NCBI RefSeq assembly: GCF_001570365.1
Contig: NZ_BBYK01000039.1
Span: forward strand, 62,001 to 126,000
Length of the DNA: 64,000 nucleotides
Source of the DNA: Microtetraspora fusca
GTDB taxonomy: Bacteria > Actinomycetota > Actinomycetes > Streptosporangiales > Streptosporangiaceae
Direction of reading: 5' to 3'
The translations under genes were made by a program, and so were the position numbers. The notes under the pieces were generated by a model that saw only the letters and a list, made by a program, of their open reading frames with translations, ran no database searches and was not told where the DNA came from. Each line of letters begins with the position of its first letter. The stretch's first letter is position 1. This document shows, piece after piece, positions 38,771 through 46,814 of the stretch.

Positions 38771-39793
38771 ATGCCTATCGCGACTCCAGAGGTCTACGCC
38801 GAGATGCTCGACCGGGCCAAGGAGGGCGGCTTCGCCTACCCGGCGATCAACGTGACCTCGTCCCAGACCCTGAACGCTGCGCTGCGCGGCTTCGCCGAGG
38901 CGGAGAGCGACGGCATCATCCAGGTGTCGACCGGCGGGGCGGAGTTCCTCTCCGGCACGACGGTCAAGGACATGGTGACCGGCTCGGTCGCGCTGGCGGA
39001 GTACGCCCGCGTGGTTGCCGCGAAGTACCCGGTCACGGTGGCGCTGCACACGGACCACTGCCCGAAGGACAAGCTGGACGGCTTCATGCGGCCGCTGATC
39101 GAGATCTCTCGTGAGCGGGTCGCCCGTGGCGAGGAGCCGCTGTTCCAGTCCCACATGTGGGACGGCTCCGCCGTACCGCTGGAGGAGAACCTCTCCATCG
39201 CCTCCGAGCTGATCGACAAGTGCGCCGAGGCTCGGGTGATCATGGAGATGGAGATCGGCGTCGTCGGCGGCGAGGAGGACGGTGTCGTCGGCGAGATCAA
39301 CGAGAAGCTGTACACCACGCCGCAGGACGCCATCGCCACGGCCGAGGCCGTCGGCCTGGGCGAGCGCGGCCGCTACCTGCTGGCCGCCACCTTCGGCAAC
39401 GTGCACGGCGTCTACAAGCCGGGCCACGTCAAGCTGCGCCCGACCGTCCTGAAGGAGATCCAGGAGGCGGTCGGCGCCAAGTTCGGCAAGGACAAGCCGT
39501 TCGACCTGGTCTTCCACGGCGGCTCCGGCTCGCTGCTGGAGGAGATCCACGAGGCCATCTCGTACGGCGTGGTGAAGATGAACATCGACACCGACACGCA
39601 GTACGCCTTCACGCGACCGGTCGCGGACCACATGTTCCGCAACTACGACGGCGTGCTGAAGGTCGACGGAGAGGTCGGCAACAAGAAGGCCTACGACCCC
39701 CGCTCGTACGGCAAGGCCGCCGAGGCGGGCATGGCCGCGCGCGTCGCCGAGGCGTGCGCGCACCTCAAGTCGGCGGGCACCAAGCTCGGCTGA
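38771..39793 (+). CDS. fbaA: Class II fructose-bisphosphate aldolase
   Basis: The 340-residue zinc aldolase starts at an ATG at 38771 with AGAAGGAGATG upstream. It has the zinc and catalytic elements LHTDHCPKDK, EMEIGVVGGEEDG, VHGVYKPGHVK, FHGGSGS and MNIDTDTQ. It interconverts fructose 1,6-bisphosphate and the triose phosphates in glycolysis and gluconeogenesis. A 16-base-stem terminator follows. The gene is in the conserved pyrE-DedA-fba-DUF3151-purA order. Confidence 0.97.
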   Translation: MPIATPEVYAEMLDRAKEGGFAYPAINVTSSQTLNAALRGFAEAESDGIIQVSTGGAEFLSGTTVKDMVTGSVALAEYARVVAAKYPVTVALHTDHCPKDKLDGFMRPLIEISRERVARGEEPLFQSHMWDGSAVPLEENLSIASELIDKCAEARVIMEMEIGVVGGEEDGVVGEINEKLYTTPQDAIATAEAVGLGERGRYLLAATFGNVHGVYKPGHVKLRPTVLKEIQEAVGAKFGKDKPFDLVFHGGSGSLLEEIHEAISYGVVKMNIDTDTQYAFTRPVADHMFRNYDGVLKVDGEVGNKKAYDPRSYGKAAEAGMAARVAEACAHLKSAGTKLG

Positions 39794-39814
39794 TCCGAGG
39801 CCGGGTGTCACAAG

Positions 39815-39853
39815 GCGTCGCGCGGAGCGGGCGTGATCCGCTCCGCGCGACGC
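39815..39853. terminator. Terminator hairpin downstream of fbaA
   Basis: Perfect 16-base arms (left GCGTCGCGCGGAGCGG, 39815-39830; right 39838-39853) with a 7-base loop, 22 bases after the stop. The right arm merges into a 19-base repeat array. Confidence 0.85.
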
Positions 39854-39950
39854 CGCGTCTTCCCCGCGACACCGCGTCTGCCCTGTGACGCCGTGTCTGT
39901 CCTGTGACGCCGCGTCTTCGCTGGGCGCGGAAAAGACACCGCGTCTTCGC
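39849..39950 (+). repeat. 19-base intergenic tandem repeat (five degenerate copies)
   Basis: The motif GAC(G/A)CCG(C/T)GTCT recurs with GAC at 39849, 39868, 39887, 39906 and 39935; the first four are spaced exactly 19 bases and the last 29. It fills the fba-DUF3151 gap and has no spacer conservation, so it is not a CRISPR. Function is unknown. Confidence 0.8.
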
Positions 39951-40023
39951 GGCATGGAAAAGCGGCGCGGAAAGTAGATTCACCCCCGGGTGAATCCGGC
40001 GATCCCCTCGTTAGAATCGATCG

Positions 40024-40443
40024 ATGGAAACGCACGAAAACCTCCTGGCCGGTCCGCCGCCCACACTTCTCCCGGACAACACCGAGGCCCGGCAGATGCT
40101 GGAATCCGGTGCCAAGGCGGCCGACGTGGCCGCGCGCTTCCCCGCCTACTCCGGCGCCTGGGCGTCGCTCGCCGACGACTACTTCGCGGCCGGCCACGCC
40201 GTCACCTCGTACGCGTTCGCGCGCACGGGCTACCACCGCGGGCTCGACCAGCTCCGGCGCGCCGGTTGGAAGGGCCACGGCCCGGTCCCCTGGGACCACG
40301 CCCCCAACCGCGGCTTCCTCCGCTGCCTGTACGCGCTGAGCCGCGCGGCCAACGCCATCGGAGAGAAGGACGAGGCCGAGCGGTGCGCGCAGTTCCTGCG
40401 TGACAGCAGCGCCGAGGCCGCCCGCTTCCTCAGCGGCAACTGA
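40024..40443 (+). CDS. DUF3151 family protein
   Basis: The 139-residue protein begins with [13 protein letters not shown] and contains [25 protein letters not shown] followed by NRGFLR (given here in parts as [10 protein letters not shown] and [10 protein letters not shown]). This pattern is specific to DUF3151, an actinobacterial family usually adjacent to fba and purA. Helical repeats resemble TPR-like hairpins. Biochemical function is unknown. Position suggests a link to central or purine metabolism. Confidence 0.9.
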   Translation: METHENLLAGPPPTLLPDNTEARQMLESGAKAADVAARFPAYSGAWASLADDYFAAGHAVTSYAFARTGYHRGLDQLRRAGWKGHGPVPWDHAPNRGFLRCLYALSRAANAIGEKDEAERCAQFLRDSSAEAARFLSGN

Positions 40444-40545
40444 CCTGCCCGAGCCGGCGGAGCCGTACATCGGGGGTGGGACGCCCACTTAGCACCCGTG
40501 GATCCCATTTTCCGACCGGCTCAGGTAGTCTCAGGTTGCAAGAGG

Positions 40546-40579
40546 CCCCTGTCGTACTTGCGTCAGGGGTTTTCGTTTT
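40546..40579 (+). terminator. Hairpin plus T-tract just ahead of purA
   Basis: Arms CCCCTG (40546-40551) and CAGGGG (40564-40569) with a 12-base loop are followed at once by ttttcgtttt, a rare intrinsic-type terminator for this genome. It ends only 20 bases before the purA start codon at 40599. It may end the DUF3151 transcript, or act as an attenuator if the purA promoter lies upstream. Confidence 0.6.
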
Positions 40580-40598
40580 GTGGTGCAGGAGTCAGACC

Positions 40599-41882
40599 AT
40601 GCCGGCTGTGGTTCTCGTAGGTGCCCAATGGGGCGATGAGGGCAAGGGAAAGGCCACCGACCTGCTCGGCGGTGACGTCCACTACGTCGTTCGCTACCAG
40701 GGCGGTAACAACGCGGGCCACACGGTGGTCATCGGTGACCAGAAATACGCCCTGCACCTGCTGCCCACGGGCGTGCTCTCCCCCGACGTCGTCCCGGTGA
40801 TCGGCAACGGCGTCGTGGTGGACCCGGGCGTGCTGCTCAGCGAGATCGACGGTCTGGCCCAGCGTGGGATCGGCGCCGAGCGGCTGCTGATCTCGGCGAA
40901 CGCCCACCTGATCATGCCGCACCACAAGGCCATCGACAAGGTCAGCGAGCGCTACCTCGGCAAGGCCAAGATCGGCACGACCGGCCGCGGCATCGGCCCC
41001 TCGTACGGCGACAAGATCTACCGCATGGGCATCCGCGTCCAGGACCTGCTGGACCCGGGCATCCTCAAGCAGAAGATCGAGATCTCCCTGGGCGACAAGA
41101 ACCAGATCCTCACCAAGATCTACAACCGGCGCGGGCTCGACCCGGCCAAGGTGCTCGACGAGTACCTCGGGTACGCCGAGCGGCTCAAGCCGCACATCAC
41201 CGACACGTCGCTGGTGTTGAGCAAGGCGCTGGACGAGGGCAAGGTCGTCCTCCTCGAAGGCGGCCAGGGCACGCTGCTGGACATCGACCACGGCACCTAC
41301 CCGTTCGTGACCTCCTCGTCGCCGACCTCCGGCGGCGCGTGCATCGGCTCGGGCATCCCGCCGTCGCGGCTCACGCGCGTCATCGGCATCCTCAAGGCGT
41401 ACACCACGCGGGTCGGTTCCGGGCCGTTCCCGACCGAGCTGACCGACGAGATGGGCGACTGGCTGCGCTCCACCGGCGGCGAGTACGGCGTGACCACGGG
41501 CCGCAACCGCCGCTGCGGCTGGTTCGACGCGGTGATCGCCCGGTACGCCACCCGGATCAACGGCGTGACCGACTTCTTCCTCACCAAGCTGGACGTGCTG
41601 TCCGGGCTCGAGCGGATCCCCGTCTGCGTCGCGTACGACGTGGACGGCGTGCGTCACGAGGAGATCCCCATGACGCAGACCGAGTTCCACCACGCCAAGC
41701 CGATCTACGAGGAGCTGCCCGGCTGGCAGGAGGACATCACCGGCGCCAAGACGTTCGAGGACCTGCCGCCCAAGGCGCAGGACTACGTCAAGGCCCTGGA
41801 GGAGATGAGCGGCGCCCCGATCTCGGCGATCGGCGTCGGTCCGGGCCGCACCCAGACCCTCCAGATCCGTCCGCTGATCTGA
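40599..41882 (+). CDS. purA: Adenylosuccinate synthetase
   Basis: The protein is 427 residues from the ATG at 40599 ([18 protein letters not shown]). It joins IMP and aspartate with GTP to form adenylosuccinate, the first AMP-specific step. The nucleotide-binding loop [43 protein letters not shown] (given as the [10 protein letters not shown] segment) and [13 protein letters not shown] are intact. It forms a purine set with purD and purC further right. An attenuator-like hairpin lies in the leader. Confidence 0.97.
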   Translation: MPAVVLVGAQWGDEGKGKATDLLGGDVHYVVRYQGGNNAGHTVVIGDQKYALHLLPTGVLSPDVVPVIGNGVVVDPGVLLSEIDGLAQRGIGAERLLISANAHLIMPHHKAIDKVSERYLGKAKIGTTGRGIGPSYGDKIYRMGIRVQDLLDPGILKQKIEISLGDKNQILTKIYNRRGLDPAKVLDEYLGYAERLKPHITDTSLVLSKALDEGKVVLLEGGQGTLLDIDHGTYPFVTSSSPTSGGACIGSGIPPSRLTRVIGILKAYTTRVGSGPFPTELTDEMGDWLRSTGGEYGVTTGRNRRCGWFDAVIARYATRINGVTDFFLTKLDVLSGLERIPVCVAYDVDGVRHEEIPMTQTEFHHAKPIYEELPGWQEDITGAKTFEDLPPKAQDYVKALEEMSGAPISAIGVGPGRTQTLQIRPLI

Positions 41883-41988
41883 GCGGGCTTCCCTCACTTC
41901 GCGGGACTTCGCGACGTTTGAGGGGATGCGCGCCCAACGGGGTACGGATGCACGGGGAGCGAAGGGCGACACAGTAGGGTTCGCCGTT

Positions 41989-42915
41989 GTGCACGGACAC
42001 GTTGAAATACACGGCCATCGGGGGGCACGCGGGCTACGGCCCGAAAACACGCTCCCCGGGCTCGCCTTCGCGCTGGAACTCGGGGTCGACGCGCTGGAGT
42101 TCGACGTCGCCCTGAGTTCCGACGGTCAGATCGTGCTGACCCACGATCTGATCGTCTCGCCGGTGACCAGCGCGGACACCGGGATGGCCATTCCTGGCGA
42201 CGAGATGTTCCCCTATGTCGGCAAACCGATCGCCTCCCTGTCGCTCGCCCAGCTCAGGACGCTCGACGTCGGCATCCGGCTGCCGAAGCGCCCCGACGAC
42301 CCCTTCGCGCTCACCCAGGTCCCGCTGCCCGACACCCGGATGCCCACGCTGGGCGCCGTGCTCGGCCTCGTCGACGCGTACGGCGCGGACGGGGTCAGGC
42401 TGCACGTCGAGCTGAAGTCCAACCCGGAGCGCCCCGATCTGACGGCCGATCCCCGCGAGTTCACCGAACTGGTGGCGGAGGAGCTCGACCGGCACGGCAG
42501 GCTCGGCGACGCCGCCCTGCTCAGCTTCGACTGGCGCATCCTGGTGGCCGCCCAGCCGCTGGTGGATCGCCGGTTCGCGCTGGTCGAGGAGGTCACGATG
42601 GCTCCGGCCTGGATGAACGGCCTCGACCTGGCCGACTTCGACGGCGACCTGGCGGCCGCGGCCGAGGCGGTCGGGGCCACCACACTCTCCCCCGACCGCG
42701 TGCTGGTCGACGACACCCTGATGGCCGCCGCGTCGGATCGCGACCTGCCGGTCGTCGTCTGGACGGTCAACGACCCCGACGAGGCGGCCACGCTGCTCGA
42801 CCTCGGCGTGGCCGGCCTCGTCACCGACTATCCGGACCGGATGCGGCGGGTGTGGGCCGCCCGCGGCCTCCCCCTGCCCACGCCGATCCCCCCGCTCCGC
42901 ACCGCCGTCGCCTAG
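41989..42915 (+). CDS. Glycerophosphodiester phosphodiesterase
   Basis: The protein is 308 residues from the GTG at 41989, chosen because the domain begins immediately (HGHRGARGLRPENT). The catalytic GDPD signature HRGARGLRPENT, the acidic LEFDVALSSDGQIVLTHD segment (parts EFDVALS and VLTHD) and the final VWTVND and GLVTDYPD are present. No signal peptide, so it is probably cytosolic, hydrolysing glycerophosphodiesters to glycerol 3-phosphate and an alcohol. The open frame continues upstream to 41926. It ends 4 bases inside the convergent ferredoxin gene. Confidence 0.92.
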   Translation: MHGHVEIHGHRGARGLRPENTLPGLAFALELGVDALEFDVALSSDGQIVLTHDLIVSPVTSADTGMAIPGDEMFPYVGKPIASLSLAQLRTLDVGIRLPKRPDDPFALTQVPLPDTRMPTLGAVLGLVDAYGADGVRLHVELKSNPERPDLTADPREFTELVAEELDRHGRLGDAALLSFDWRILVAAQPLVDRRFALVEEVTMAPAWMNGLDLADFDGDLAAAAEAVGATTLSPDRVLVDDTLMAAASDRDLPVVVWTVNDPDEAATLLDLGVAGLVTDYPDRMRRVWAARGLPLPTPIPPLRTAVA

Positions 42916-43139
42916 TCCCGCTCGGCCCGGTCCCTGTCCGCGTACGGCTCCGCGAGGGACAGGGCGCCGGACGGGCAGAGCTGCACCGCCCGCCGGACCG
43001 CGTCCGCCATCGACGCGGGCGGCTCGGGATCGAGCAGCACGACGGTGCCGTCCTCCTCGCTCTGGTCGAAGACCTCGCCCAGAGCGAGGACACACATGCC
43101 GGCGCCGATGCAACGGCCGGTGTTCGCGATGATCTTCAT
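42912..43139 (-). CDS. [3Fe-4S] ferredoxin, partner of the adjacent P450
   Basis: The 75-residue ferredoxin has three cluster cysteines at 10, 16 and 55 (CIGAGMC, LCPSGAL); the position of the usual fourth ligand is not cysteine, as in P450-type [3Fe-4S] ferredoxins. It lies 13 bases downstream of the P450 gene and should deliver electrons to it. No ferredoxin reductase is adjacent. The small stop overlap with the GDPD gene is convergent. Confidence 0.93.
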   Translation of the reverse strand: MKIIANTGRCIGAGMCVLALGEVFDQSEEDGTVVLLDPEPPASMADAVRRAVQLCPSGALSLAEPYADRDRAERD

Positions 43140-43152
43140 CGCTCCCCCTCTC

Positions 43153-44352
43153 CTACCAGGTGACCGGCAGCCGGTGCACCCCGTAGATCGCCATGTCGGT
43201 CCGCATCGGGACCTCCTCGGCCGGTACGGCGAGACGCAGGCCGGGGAACCGGCGCAGCAGGGCCGGGTAGGCGATGCGCATCTCCGTCCTGGCGAGTTGC
43301 TGGCCGAGGCACTGGTGGATGCCGTGGCCGAAGGTCAGGTGCCCGCTCGCCGGCCGCGTGACGTCGAGCTGGTCAGGCTCGGGGAACCGTTCGGGGTCGC
43401 GGTTGGCGGCGGCCACCGAGAGGGTCACCGACTCGCCCGCCCTGATGAGGCGACCGTCGATCTCGACGTCCTCCAGAGCGGCGCGTATCGGGCCGATGTG
43501 GATGACGGTCAGATAGCGGAGCAGCTCCTCGACCGCGTGGTCCACCACCTCGGGATGGTCGCGCACCGCGGCGAGCTGCTCGGGGTTGCGCAACAGGGCG
43601 AAGGTGCCGAGCCCCAGCATGTTGGCGGTCGTCTCGTGCCCCGCGATGAGGAGCAGGGTGGTGATGCCGGTGAGCTCGTCGTCGGTCAGGTCGGTTTCGG
43701 TCGCGAGCCCGCTGACCAGGTCGTCGTCCGGCTCGGCCCGCTTGCGCCGTACCAGGTCGTCGAGGTAGTCGAGCAGGTCGTTCATCGCGGCCTCCACCTG
43801 CTCCACCGAGGAGTTCAGGCTGAGCAGCACCGACGAGTCGCGCTGGAACTTCTCCCTGTCGGCGTACGGGACGCCGAGCAGCTCGCAGATCACGAGGGAC
43901 GGGATCGGCAGCGCGAACGCCTGGACGAGGTCGGCGGGGGCGCCCACGCGCTCCATGGCGTCGAGGTGGTCGCGGGTGATCTCCTCGATCCTCGGCTCGA
44001 GCCCCTTCATCCGGCGTACGGTGAACTGCCCGGCCAGCAGCCGCCGGTAGCGGGTGTGATCCGGGGGGTCCATCCGCAGGAAGAAGCCGGGCCGCCGCAG
44101 GGTGTTGCGGAACTGCGCGGCGCGCTGCGCCACCGGCGTGTGCAACAGGTCGATCCGCGTGCTGAACCTCGCGTCGGCGAGGATCGCCCGGGCGGCGGCG
44201 TAGCCGGTCACCAGCCAGCCCTGGTGGCCGTCGGGGTAGGCGAGCGGGCGGATGGGATCCTCGTCGCGCCACAGTCCGAGGGCGTCCGGCGGATCGAAGG
44301 GGCGTTCACGCGTAAGGGGGAGTGTCACAGGACGGGTCGTGGCCTCGGTCAT
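43153..44352 (-). CDS. Cytochrome P450, CYP105-like
   Basis: The 399-residue soluble P450 has I-helix AGHETT, K-helix EELLR and the heme loop FGHGIHQCLGQ with Cys348. The AGHETTANM and HQCLGQ details fit the actinobacterial CYP105 group. It would hydroxylate or epoxidise a small hydrophobic substrate using the downstream ferredoxin. A divergent TetR gene with a palindrome in between suggests substrate-induced expression. No biosynthetic partner genes are nearby, so xenobiotic breakdown is as likely as natural-product tailoring. Confidence 0.94.
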   Translation of the reverse strand: MTEATTRPVTLPLTRERPFDPPDALGLWRDEDPIRPLAYPDGHQGWLVTGYAAARAILADARFSTRIDLLHTPVAQRAAQFRNTLRRPGFFLRMDPPDHTRYRRLLAGQFTVRRMKGLEPRIEEITRDHLDAMERVGAPADLVQAFALPIPSLVICELLGVPYADREKFQRDSSVLLSLNSSVEQVEAAMNDLLDYLDDLVRRKRAEPDDDLVSGLATETDLTDDELTGITTLLLIAGHETTANMLGLGTFALLRNPEQLAAVRDHPEVVDHAVEELLRYLTVIHIGPIRAALEDVEIDGRLIRAGESVTLSVAAANRDPERFPEPDQLDVTRPASGHLTFGHGIHQCLGQQLARTEMRIAYPALLRRFPGLRLAVPAEEVPMRTDMAIYGVHRLPVTW

Positions 44353-44430
44353 GACGGGCTCCTTGTGGGAGAACGCGATGGGAATAGGGTGCGGATGTCG
44401 CTTCGCCTCTCCTCACGGAACAACATTTAA

Positions 44431-44460
44431 TGCAAAATTGCAATGGATGAAGATATATCT
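44431..44460. promoter_or_regulatory. AT-rich operator between P450 and TetR genes
   Basis: Two palindromes: TGCAA-AA-TTGCA (44431-44442) and AGATATATCT (44451-44460), in a strikingly AT-rich stretch of the 124-base divergent region. They suit an operator for the TetR regulator and the promoters of both genes. Confidence 0.6.
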
Positions 44461-44476
44461 GCGGTAAATTCAGAAC

Positions 44477-45112
44477 ATGTCGGACCCTCCTGGCCTGCGG
44501 GAACGCAAGAAGATCCGCACACGGAACGCGCTGATCGACGCATCGTTGCGGCTGTTCGACGAGAAGGGATTCGACGAGACCACAATCGCGGAGATCGCGG
44601 CCGCCGTCGATGTCTCGCCGAGAACGTTCTTCAGCTATTTCACGAGCAAGGAAGACGTGGTCTTCTACGACAATGAGGCGCGGGTCGCCGAGGCGCTCGA
44701 CGTGATCGCGAGCCGCCGCCCCGGCGAGACCGCGATCGACCTCCTGGCCCGTGCCGCGCGGCACACCGTGGACCGCGACTTCCACGGACCGGAGCGCTCG
44801 CCGGAGTCGGCCGCGCGGCGCGAACGCCTGATCGAGTCGGTCCCGGCGCTCCAGGCGCGGGCGCTCCGCCTGCTCTTCGACACACAGCGGCGGGTGGCCC
44901 GCGCCCTGTACGAGGCCTGCCCCGGTGAACTGGATCCCGTGGAGGCGGCCGCGGCGGTCGGCGCGCTGGTCGGCGCGGCCAGGCTCGCCGCCATGACCAG
45001 CCACGACAGCGGGGCCTCCTGGGAGGAGACCCGGGCCGCCGCCCAGAGGGCGATCGACATCACGATCAGCGGGCTCGCCTCCCTCCGCTCCCGCGAGGAC
45101 GAGCCCGGATAG
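44477..45112 (+). CDS. TetR family transcriptional regulator
   Basis: The 211-residue protein has an N-terminal TetR helix-turn-helix: RNALIDASLRLFDEKGFDETTIAEIA then VSPRTFFSYFTSKEDV (parts shown). The C-terminal helical ligand domain is variable. It diverges from the P450/ferredoxin operon and probably represses it, relieved by the P450 substrate. It ends 3 bases before the stop of the convergent ATPase gene. Confidence 0.93.
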   Translation: MSDPPGLRERKKIRTRNALIDASLRLFDEKGFDETTIAEIAAAVDVSPRTFFSYFTSKEDVVFYDNEARVAEALDVIASRRPGETAIDLLARAARHTVDRDFHGPERSPESAARRERLIESVPALQARALRLLFDTQRRVARALYEACPGELDPVEAAAAVGALVGAARLAAMTSHDSGASWEETRAAAQRAIDITISGLASLRSREDEPG

Positions 45113-45115
45113 GCG

Positions 45116-46591
45116 CTATGCGCCGTTGTACAGACGGTCGAGATCGACCAACTCGACGTCCACACGCGCGTCCGCGACCCGCCGCAGACTCTCGGTGAAC
45201 CCCGAGCGGCCGAAAAGCAGCAGCTTGGGAAGAGGACCGACCTTCGCGGCCGGCAGGAGGCCGCGAAGGTGTTCGAGCCGTTGCAGATGCGGGACGTCCA
45301 TCGCCGTACTGGTCCCCTTCGCCTCGCCTATCGCAGTGATCCGCTCCGTGGAGAACGAAGGAGACTCGGTCACGACGATGTCGATCTCATGTCCCTGCCG
45401 GTGCTCACGGCAGGCGATCTCGGTGGGGCGAACCCTGGAAGCCACTCCCCCGACCGTCTCCGGATCGGCGTGTTCGAAGCACCACTCCCGGGCCAGATCC
45501 TCGAAGTGCGGCCCGTAGATCTTTCCGGCCACGGTGTCGGCGGCCTCCGCCCAGACCCGGCTTGCCCGGCCGATCACCAGCTCGGGCTCGTGCCGTTGGA
45601 TCAGGAGCTGATGGAAGCGGACGACCGGCTCCGCGATCCGGTACATGCTCCGCTTCTCCCGGAACGCGTCGTCCACCTGGTCGATCAGGCCGATGTCCCG
45701 CAGACCTGACAGCAGATGACCGAGCGCGCTGCTCGGACGCCCGAGCACCGACGCGATCTCGGAGCGGCGATGGTTTCCCGCGCTCAGGGCCGCCAGGGTC
45801 GCCGCGTACGAGGTGGGGTCGCTGATGGACGTGTCCTCCCGCAGAAGCAGGCTGCCCTCGCGGAACATGGCCGAGGCGGGATTCAACAAACGGCGCGCCA
45901 CCCACTCGTCGAAGTCCGCCACGGAGGAGGGGGGCGAGCCTCCGCTCATTTCGAGGTATGCGGGGGTTCCCCCAAGCAGCGCGTGCAGCCGGAACGCCAG
46001 TTCCGGGTCATGTGACACCCGCCAGAAGGCCGCCGTCTCCCGGTAGCGGAACGGGCGGACGACCAGCTCCATGCTCGCTCGCCCACGGAGCGGAGCCCCG
46101 CCGCCGAGCAACTCGGCCATCGTGGTCAACGCGCTGCCACAGAGGATCATCCTGGTGCGGCTCCGCTCCTTGGCGAAGCTCAGCGGGCTGAGCGCCTGCT
46201 GAATGTAGGAGGGAAGCCCCGGACTTGCGGCGATCAAGTAGGGAAACTCGTCGATGATCATGGGGACGGCGCGGTCCTCACCCAGCCGGAACAGTTCCTC
46301 CAGAGCCTCCCTCCAGGACGGGAAGCTCACGGGCTGCCGAAGGCCGAGAAAGGCACCGTACGCGGCGCCGAGATCGGCCAGGTTCTGCGCCTCGCTCTGC
46401 TGCGTGGCGGCGAAGAGGAAGCCTGAAGTCTGCCGGGCGAGAAGTTCGAGCATCAACGTCTTGCCCTGGCGTCGCCTCCCGTAGACGAGGCCCAGCGTTG
46501 CGCCCAGAGTGGACGTGGAGGCGAACTCCGTGAGCTCCCGCCACTCCGTGTCGCGCCCGAACAGCCGCTCCGGCTTCCCCGTGCTTGACAT
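45116..46591 (-). CDS. DUF234-type AAA ATPase (intact)
   Basis: The 491-residue protein starts with an ATP-binding domain: FGRDTEWREL, Walker A-like YGRRRQGKTLML, Walker B-like PMIIDEFPYLI, sensor MILCGSA. A winged-helix region follows (RRSEIASVLGRPSSALGHLLSGL), and a C-terminal nuclease-like DUF234 domain with GHEIDIVVTESP and ITAIGEAKGT, where the Asp/Glu/Lys pattern resembles a PD-(D/E)XK core. Such ATPases are of uncertain role; some act like toxin or defence ATPases. A striking three-half-site palindrome sits just upstream. A tail of a sister gene lies at 18838. Confidence 0.88.
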   Translation of the reverse strand: MSSTGKPERLFGRDTEWRELTEFASTSTLGATLGLVYGRRRQGKTLMLELLARQTSGFLFAATQQSEAQNLADLGAAYGAFLGLRQPVSFPSWREALEELFRLGEDRAVPMIIDEFPYLIAASPGLPSYIQQALSPLSFAKERSRTRMILCGSALTTMAELLGGGAPLRGRASMELVVRPFRYRETAAFWRVSHDPELAFRLHALLGGTPAYLEMSGGSPPSSVADFDEWVARRLLNPASAMFREGSLLLREDTSISDPTSYAATLAALSAGNHRRSEIASVLGRPSSALGHLLSGLRDIGLIDQVDDAFREKRSMYRIAEPVVRFHQLLIQRHEPELVIGRASRVWAEAADTVAGKIYGPHFEDLAREWCFEHADPETVGGVASRVRPTEIACREHRQGHEIDIVVTESPSFSTERITAIGEAKGTSTAMDVPHLQRLEHLRGLLPAAKVGPLPKLLLFGRSGFTESLRRVADARVDVELVDLDRLYNGA

Positions 46592-46612
46592 CCATCACCC
46601 CAGGGCTGGCAG

Positions 46613-46651
46613 AACTATGATAGCTACAACTATCATAGTTTTAGCTATCAT
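46613..46651. promoter_or_regulatory. Three-half-site operator upstream of the DUF234 ATPase
   Basis: Perfect 11-base arms AACTATGATAG (46613-46623) and CTATCATAGTT (46630-46640) with a 6-base spacer, followed by a third similar half site TTAGCTATCAT (46641-46651). The block is over 60 percent AT in a GC-rich genome and starts 22 bases ahead of the start codon. It looks like an autoregulatory or repressor-controlled promoter; TATCAT is a possible -10. Confidence 0.7.
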
Positions 46652-46814
46652 TCTTCCCCGGGAACTCGCGCAGAGAACGCGGTCGGCCTCTCCTCGTCGG
46701 AATCGCCCGGGGGAACGGGGCGCGAATGTCCCGGCCTCGACCTTGGGGGTCGCCGAACCACGCCGACGTCACCGCGTCTTGCAGGGCGTGGTGGTCGGCG
46801 TCGGAGGCGCGGTC

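Noticed and set aside
39849-39950. CRISPR-like or riboswitch element after fba
   Set aside because: The 19-base units are contiguous tandem repeats with no spacers, and no known aptamer motif is visible.
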